Source: Lutibacter sp. (GTDB lineage: Bacteria; Bacteroidota; Bacteroidia; Flavobacteriales; Flavobacteriaceae). From it: DNA of 9,090 nucleotides. The notes under the pieces were generated by a model, which saw nothing but the letters and a program-made list of their open reading frames with translations, was not told where the DNA came from and did no database searches. Below, piece after piece: positions 5,584-9,090 of the stretch. The stretch is taken from the NCBI GenBank assembly GCA_004195315.1, contig SDWL01000061.1:1-9090 (forward strand), given 5' to 3'. The stretch's first letter is position 1, and every line of letters starts with the position of its first letter. Position numbers and translations under genes: made by a program.

Positions 5584-6549
5584 TTAATTATTAAAAACCT
5601 TACTGGCATCAACCCAACTCCACTTACCTGTTACAGTTCCGTTTTGAAGTGTCAATATTCCTGGATTTGCCCTAATGATTGTTTTTAACGTAATTCCATC
5701 ACAAAACAACAAATCGAAATTAAAATTGAATTCTTTTTTTATGGTTTCAAATTCTTCATTCATTGAAGATGTTAGCATATAAACAATATAACCTTTTTGT
5801 AATGCTTTATCTGTAACAGTTTTAATATTTGAAAATCCTTCAATATCACTTATACTTAAATTATAAGCCACAACTAATAGTACATTATCTGAAGTCAAAA
5901 CTAGGTTTGTTAAATCATCACCTTCAATAGATTCTAAAAAGAAATCATGTATCGCTGGGTCTTCATCTCCTACATATTCCATTCCTTCAGGTATATTTTT
6001 ACCAATTGCATAAGGTCTAAAATCTATAATAGGTAAATGTATTAATACATAATAAGTAACATAAAGAAATACTAAAAAGGATAAAAAGGTTGTCCATTTA
6101 GCAATGTTTAAATTAAATAATGGCATTATCAATTTATGTTTTAAAACTAATAAAAGAATAAAAAATACCATTACTATATTTTTATAAAACGTACCCCAAC
6201 TTGAAAGTTTAATCGCATCACCAAAACAGCCACAATCTGTAACTTTATTATAATACGCTGAATACCAAGTTAAAAAAAGAAACACTACAATAATCGCTAA
6301 CAAACTCCAAGATGTTATTTTGGGTAAATACCCCATAAGTAATGTAACTCCTAAAATTATTTCTACGAGTATTAAGAATATTGAAAACGGTAATGCATAA
6401 GGAATTAAAAATTCTAAGTTTAACACATCATAACCAAAGTATTCTTCAAATTTATAAGCAGAACCTAAAGGGTCAACCAATTTTACAAAACCAGAAAAAA
6501 TAAATGTAATTGCTACAAAAAATCTTGAAATTTGGATTAAAATTTTCAT
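5584..6549 (-). CDS. DoxX-like membrane protein with C-terminal periplasmic domain (BT_3928 type)
   Basis: This 321-residue protein has an N-terminal DoxX/MauE-like membrane part with about five helices (roughly 4-22, 47-73, 82-100, 122-138 and 151-173), then a soluble domain from about 175 to the end. The membrane part carries a cysteine motif, TDCGCFGD (104-111), as in related MauE/DoxX proteins thought to take part in thiol redox or quinone chemistry. The soluble part has alternating strands and helices (VLLVVAYN, YIVYMLTSS, FDLLFCDGITLKTIIRANPGI) suggesting a thioredoxin-like fold, but lacks a CxxC; its only cysteine is Cys284. Biochemical role is unknown. The start at 6549 is one base after the stop of the DUF1599 gene, so the two are surely co-transcribed. 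From memory, many relatives have a longer segment around residues 190-205, so this copy may be a short form. Confidence 0.8.
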   Translation of the reverse strand: MKILIQISRFFVAITFIFSGFVKLVDPLGSAYKFEEYFGYDVLNLEFLIPYALPFSIFLILVEIILGVTLLMGYLPKITSWSLLAIIVVFLFLTWYSAYYNKVTDCGCFGDAIKLSSWGTFYKNIVMVFFILLLVLKHKLIMPLFNLNIAKWTTFLSFLVFLYVTYYVLIHLPIIDFRPYAIGKNIPEGMEYVGDEDPAIHDFFLESIEGDDLTNLVLTSDNVLLVVAYNLSISDIEGFSNIKTVTDKALQKGYIVYMLTSSMNEEFETIKKEFNFNFDLLFCDGITLKTIIRANPGILTLQNGTVTGKWSWVDASKVFNN

Positions 6550-6550
6550 C

Positions 6551-7093
6551 TTATTTAGTTTCGTTAATATGAATTAAAGCAAAAACAGCATAATTTATCA
6601 TGTCTTGATAATTAGCATCAATACCTTCAGAGACAATTGTTTTCCCTTTATTATCTTCAATTTGCTTTACACGTAGTAATTTTTGCAAAATTAAATCAGT
6701 TAAAGAACTCACACGTATATCACGCCAAGCTTCACCATAATCATGATTTTTATCTTCCATTAACTGTTTGGTCACTGCAACATGTTTATCATATAATTCT
6801 ACAGCTTCATTAGTAAGTATATCTGGCTGTTCTGAAACCCCTTTTTCTAATTGAATTAATGCCATTACGGAATAATTGATAATTCCAATAAATTCAGAAA
6901 CTTCACCTTCATCAACTTTTCTAGTTACATTTTGTTGCAATTGACGAATACGTTGTGCTTTGATAAAAATTTGATCTGTTAATGACGGTAATCTTAATAT
7001 TCTCCAAGCACTTCCGTAATCTTTTAACTTGTTTATATATAATGAACGACATTTGTCAATAATGTCGTTATATTGTTTTGAAGTTTGTTGCAT
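6551..7093 (-). CDS. DUF1599 protein with two tandem domains
   Basis: This 180-residue cytoplasmic, mostly helical protein is built from two copies of the DUF1599 domain (PF07659, also described as a nucleotide-modification-associated domain). Copy 1 covers about 8-83 and copy 2 about 101-177. The same residues recur 93-94 positions apart: DYG (25-27, 118-120), AWR (29-31, 122-124), SLTD (37-40, 130-133), Lys45/138, Arg48/141, EG (62-63, 156-157), INY (72-74, 166-168) and ALI (78-80, 172-174). Strict conservation of charged residues in both copies suggests two working sites or a ligand site shared between copies. No enzymatic function is established. It is the first gene of a unit with the DoxX and crcB genes and diverges from the LOG gene. 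A TAAATTTG box lies about 30 bases upstream. Confidence 0.87.
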   Translation of the reverse strand: MQQTSKQYNDIIDKCRSLYINKLKDYGSAWRILRLPSLTDQIFIKAQRIRQLQQNVTRKVDEGEVSEFIGIINYSVMALIQLEKGVSEQPDILTNEAVELYDKHVAVTKQLMEDKNHDYGEAWRDIRVSSLTDLILQKLLRVKQIEDNKGKTIVSEGIDANYQDMINYAVFALIHINETK

Positions 7094-7123
7094 GTAACTT
7101 TAATTATTTCCGTAAATTTCCAA

Positions 7124-7131
7124 CAAATTTA
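7124..7131 (-). promoter_or_regulatory. Candidate -7 box for the DUF1599-DoxX-crcB unit
   Basis: The minus strand reads TAAATTTG, an exact TAnnTTTG match 30 bases before the DUF1599 ATG at 7093. No clear -33 TTG is present. The divergent LOG gene may use TAAATTTC at 7113-7120 (one mismatch) with TTG at 7088-7090; the two promoters would then overlap. Confidence 0.4.
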
Positions 7132-7157
7132 ATGAATTAAAAAATCATATTTATAAA

Positions 7158-7739
7158 ATGAAGAAAATTGCTGTTTTTTGTGGCTCAAGCCTGGGATTTA
7201 ATGACATTTATAAAAATGACGCTATAAAATTAGGTAACCATTTTATTGAAAATAACATAGGAATGGTTTATGGTGGTGGGAAAATTGGAATGATGGGAGT
7301 TTTAGCAGATACTATGCTTAAAAAAAATGGAGAAGTAATTGGTGTTATTCCTGGTTTATTGCGTCATGAAGAAGTTGCTCATACTGAAATTACCGAAATG
7401 ATTGTTACTAAAACAATGAGTAAACGCAAAGTAAAAATAAGTAAATTAGTTGATGGATATATTGCTTTACCTGGAGGTTTTGGAACTTTAGATGAAATTT
7501 TTGAAGCATTAACTTTAGGTCAACTTGGCATTGAAAGTAAGCCTGTTGGAATTTTAAACACTAACGGATTTTTCAACCATTTAATAAAACAACTTGATGT
7601 TATGGTAACTGAAGGTTATTTAAAAAAATCCAACAAAGAAATGCTGATAGTTAGTGATTCAGTTGATGAATTATGTACACTAATGCTAAAGTATAAAGCT
7701 CCAATAATGACCAAAGTAATTAATAAAGTAGTGAGGTAA
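7158..7739 (+). CDS. LOG family protein (cytokinin riboside 5'-monophosphate phosphoribohydrolase type, TIGR00730)
   Basis: This 193-residue Rossmann-fold enzyme is of normal length. Members of this family, once misnamed lysine decarboxylases, hydrolyse the N-glycosidic bond of nucleoside 5'-monophosphates to release the base and ribose 5-phosphate. Visible motifs are the N-terminal IAVFCGSSLG (4-13), VYGGGKIGMMG (37-47), MSKRKVKI (87-94) and the catalytic PGGFGTLDE (105-113) with Glu113. No signal peptide; cytoplasmic. In bacteria the true substrate is often unclear and may be AMP or other nucleotides rather than a cytokinin precursor. It leads a plus-strand set, with folP 52 bases downstream. 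An imperfect inverted repeat overlaps its stop codon. Confidence 0.9.
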   Translation: MKKIAVFCGSSLGFNDIYKNDAIKLGNHFIENNIGMVYGGGKIGMMGVLADTMLKKNGEVIGVIPGLLRHEEVAHTEITEMIVTKTMSKRKVKISKLVDGYIALPGGFGTLDEIFEALTLGQLGIESKPVGILNTNGFFNHLIKQLDVMVTEGYLKKSNKEMLIVSDSVDELCTLMLKYKAPIMTKVINKVVR

Positions 7740-7768
7740 TTAAACGAGCAAAACAAGTTTAAATTACC
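7735..7768 (+). repeat. Inverted repeat at the LOG-folP junction
   Basis: GGTAATTAAAC (7735-7745) pairs with GTTTAAATTACC (7757-7768), leaving one bulged A and an 11-base loop. It starts two bases before the LOG stop codon. A-rich sequence rather than a T run follows, so it is not a standard terminator. It may be an mRNA stability or processing element between the two genes. Confidence 0.4.
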
Positions 7769-7791
7769 ATAAAAAAATAATATGTAAACAT

Positions 7792-8622
7792 ATGAAAAGT
7801 ATTAATTGCAATGGAACATTGATAGATTTATCATCTCCAAAAGTAATGGGAATTTTAAATATTACTCCTGATTCTTTTTATGATGGTGGTAAATATAACA
7901 ATCCAAGTACAATAGTAAATCACGTTGAAAAAATGCTAAGTGAAGGTGCTACTTTTATTGATGTTGGCGCATATTCTTCACGCCCAGGAGCAAAACATAT
8001 TTCTGAAGAAGAAGAACTAAAACGCATTTCACCTATTATAAAACTATTGATAACTGAATTTCCAAACTTATTAATTTCTGTTGATACTTTTAGAAGTAAA
8101 ATTGCCAAACATTGCATACAAAATGGAGCTTGTATGGTAAATGATATTTCAGCAGGAAGCTTGGATTCTGAAATGTTTTCTACAATTGCGAAACTGCAAG
8201 TACCATATATTATGATGCATATGCAAGGTGCGCCACAAAATATGCAAGCTAAACCAACATATGAAGATGTTGTAAAAGATGTACTTTACTATTTTTCAAA
8301 AAAAATTAATGAATTACACTCTCTAGGTTTAAATGATATTATTACCGATGTTGGTTTTGGATTCGGAAAAACAGTTGAACAAAATTACCAATTATTAAAA
8401 CATTTAGATTTGTTTAAAAATCTTGAGGTTCCTACACTTGTAGGATTATCTAGAAAATCAATGTTATTTAAACCTTTAGACATCTCACAAAACGAAGCTT
8501 TAAATGCAACAACAGCGGCTAATACAATTGCCTTACTAAACGGCGCAAACATAGTACGAGTTCATGATGTAAAAGAAGCCATTGAAACTATTAAAATTGT
8601 TGAATTATTAAATAAAAATTAA
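7792..8622 (+). CDS. folP: Dihydropteroate synthase
   Basis: This 276-residue cytoplasmic TIM-barrel enzyme joins 6-hydroxymethyl-7,8-dihydropterin pyrophosphate to p-aminobenzoate to make dihydropteroate in folate synthesis; it is the sulfonamide target. Diagnostic motifs appear in order: VMGILNITPDSF (18-29, Asn23 for metal/pyrophosphate), DVGAYSSRPGA (57-67), SVDTF (96-100), NDISAG (117-122), MMHMQG (141-146), DVGFGFGKT (186-194), GLSRKS (218-223, Lys222) and RVHDV (256-260). Two positions differ from the usual pattern: SSRPGA replaces STRPGA in the p-aminobenzoate loop, and Val187 replaces the common proline of DPGFGFGKT. I believe both occur in other Bacteroidota. The start is supported by its family-typical distance to the MGILN motif. 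Its stop codon overlaps the next start by one base. Confidence 0.96.
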   Translation: MKSINCNGTLIDLSSPKVMGILNITPDSFYDGGKYNNPSTIVNHVEKMLSEGATFIDVGAYSSRPGAKHISEEEELKRISPIIKLLITEFPNLLISVDTFRSKIAKHCIQNGACMVNDISAGSLDSEMFSTIAKLQVPYIMMHMQGAPQNMQAKPTYEDVVKDVLYYFSKKINELHSLGLNDIITDVGFGFGKTVEQNYQLLKHLDLFKNLEVPTLVGLSRKSMLFKPLDISQNEALNATTAANTIALLNGANIVRVHDVKEAIETIKIVELLNKN

Positions 8623-9090
8623 TGAAAAAACTATTTACACTACTATTCCTTTTAACTCTTTTAAGTTGCTCTAAAAAAGAAGTAAAAATACCAATGTTGG
8701 CTGAAAAAGGAATTCAAGAAATACACAACCATTCACAAGTTTGGATGTTTTTTAAAGTTAAAAATAGTGACACAATTGCAATTATAAATAAAAAAAACAC
8801 CATTAGCACAACGCATTGGATTTTTAATATCGACAAGCAATTACCTTTAAAAGCAATAATTCCATCAATTATTAAACTACAAGACAAACACGCAAATTCT
8901 TTTCATTCTAAGGAAGGAATGTATAATTATTTTAGCTATTCTGATACAATTTCAAAAACATTATCCTTCTTGAAATTTGATGGAATTGATTATAAAACCG
9001 ACAGTATTTTATCAAAATATTATATAAAAACGAATAGGAGCAACTATTTAGACTACAACAATATAAATCTAACATTTAACCCTAATAACG
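8622..9090 (+). CDS. Uncharacterised lipoprotein, 3' end beyond the window
   Basis: An open frame starts at the ATG at 8622-8624, sharing one base with the folP stop (TAATG), and runs without a stop for 156 codons to the window edge. The first residues, MKKLFTLLFLLTLLSCSKK, are a clear lipoprotein signal with lipobox LLSC and predicted acylation at Cys16, so the protein is exported and membrane-anchored. The remainder (for example EKGIQEIHNHSQVWMFF near residue 28, NTISTTHWIFNID near 59 and FKTDSILSKYYI-like residues near 125) looks like a globular periplasmic protein. I associate it with hypothetical flavobacterial proteins but can name no family or function. The overlap points to translational coupling with folP. 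Confidence 0.85.
   Translation, partial: MKKLFTLLFLLTLLSCSKKEVKIPMLAEKGIQEIHNHSQVWMFFKVKNSDTIAIINKKNTISTTHWIFNIDKQLPLKAIIPSIIKLQDKHANSFHSKEGMYNYFSYSDTISKTLSFLKFDGIDYKTDSILSKYYIKTNRSNYLDYNNINLTFNPNN

Noticed and set aside
7920..8117. 65-codon minus-strand frame within folP
   Set aside because: It lies antisense to well-conserved folP motifs; a shadow frame.

Overview
The window is a piece of a very AT-rich genome that looks like Bacteroidota, most likely a member of Flavobacteriaceae. The support is the gene families (DUF1684 lipoprotein, duplicated DUF1599 protein, BT_3928-type DoxX protein, glnK-amt-TorF cluster), several exact TAnnTTTG boxes upstream of genes (the Bacteroidota -7 promoter element), A/T-rich leaders without Shine-Dalgarno sequences, and short lipoprotein signals. 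The species cannot be named from this sequence. The first 19 bases are the Tn5/Nextera mosaic end, so the left edge is a library artefact fused to the 3' part of a real gene.

Layout, left to right. (1) 21-383 (+): C-terminal part of a BtuF-like substrate-binding protein. It converges with an MFS transporter at 385-1605 (-), with one base between the stop codons. (2) 1606-1853: a divergent control region. The MFS side carries a long leader with a terminator-like hairpin just before the start codon and a possible antiterminator; the other side drives a DUF1684 lipoprotein (1854-2471, +). (3) 2471-4826 (-): a nitrogen operon, glnK, amt, then a TorF-type outer-membrane porin, ending in an intrinsic terminator at 2476-2504 that faces the DUF1684 gene. 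(4) 4827-5121: the glnK upstream region, holding four related palindromes spaced 52-53 bp apart, the nearest one at the expected -33 position of the glnK promoter. (5) 5122-7093 (-): DUF1599 protein, DoxX/BT_3928 membrane protein and the fluoride channel CrcB, probably co-transcribed. (6) 7158-9090 (+): LOG-family phosphoribohydrolase, dihydropteroate synthase (folP) and a lipoprotein cut by the window end, whose start codon overlaps the folP stop.

Functionally, the clearest unit is the nitrogen operon: Amt conducts ammonium across the inner membrane, the PII protein GlnK probably gates it, and the porin may serve the outer membrane. I see no dedicated mobile element, tRNA, rRNA or CRISPR array. 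The most unusual signals are non-coding: the helically phased palindrome array before glnK and the attenuator-like leader of the MFS gene.
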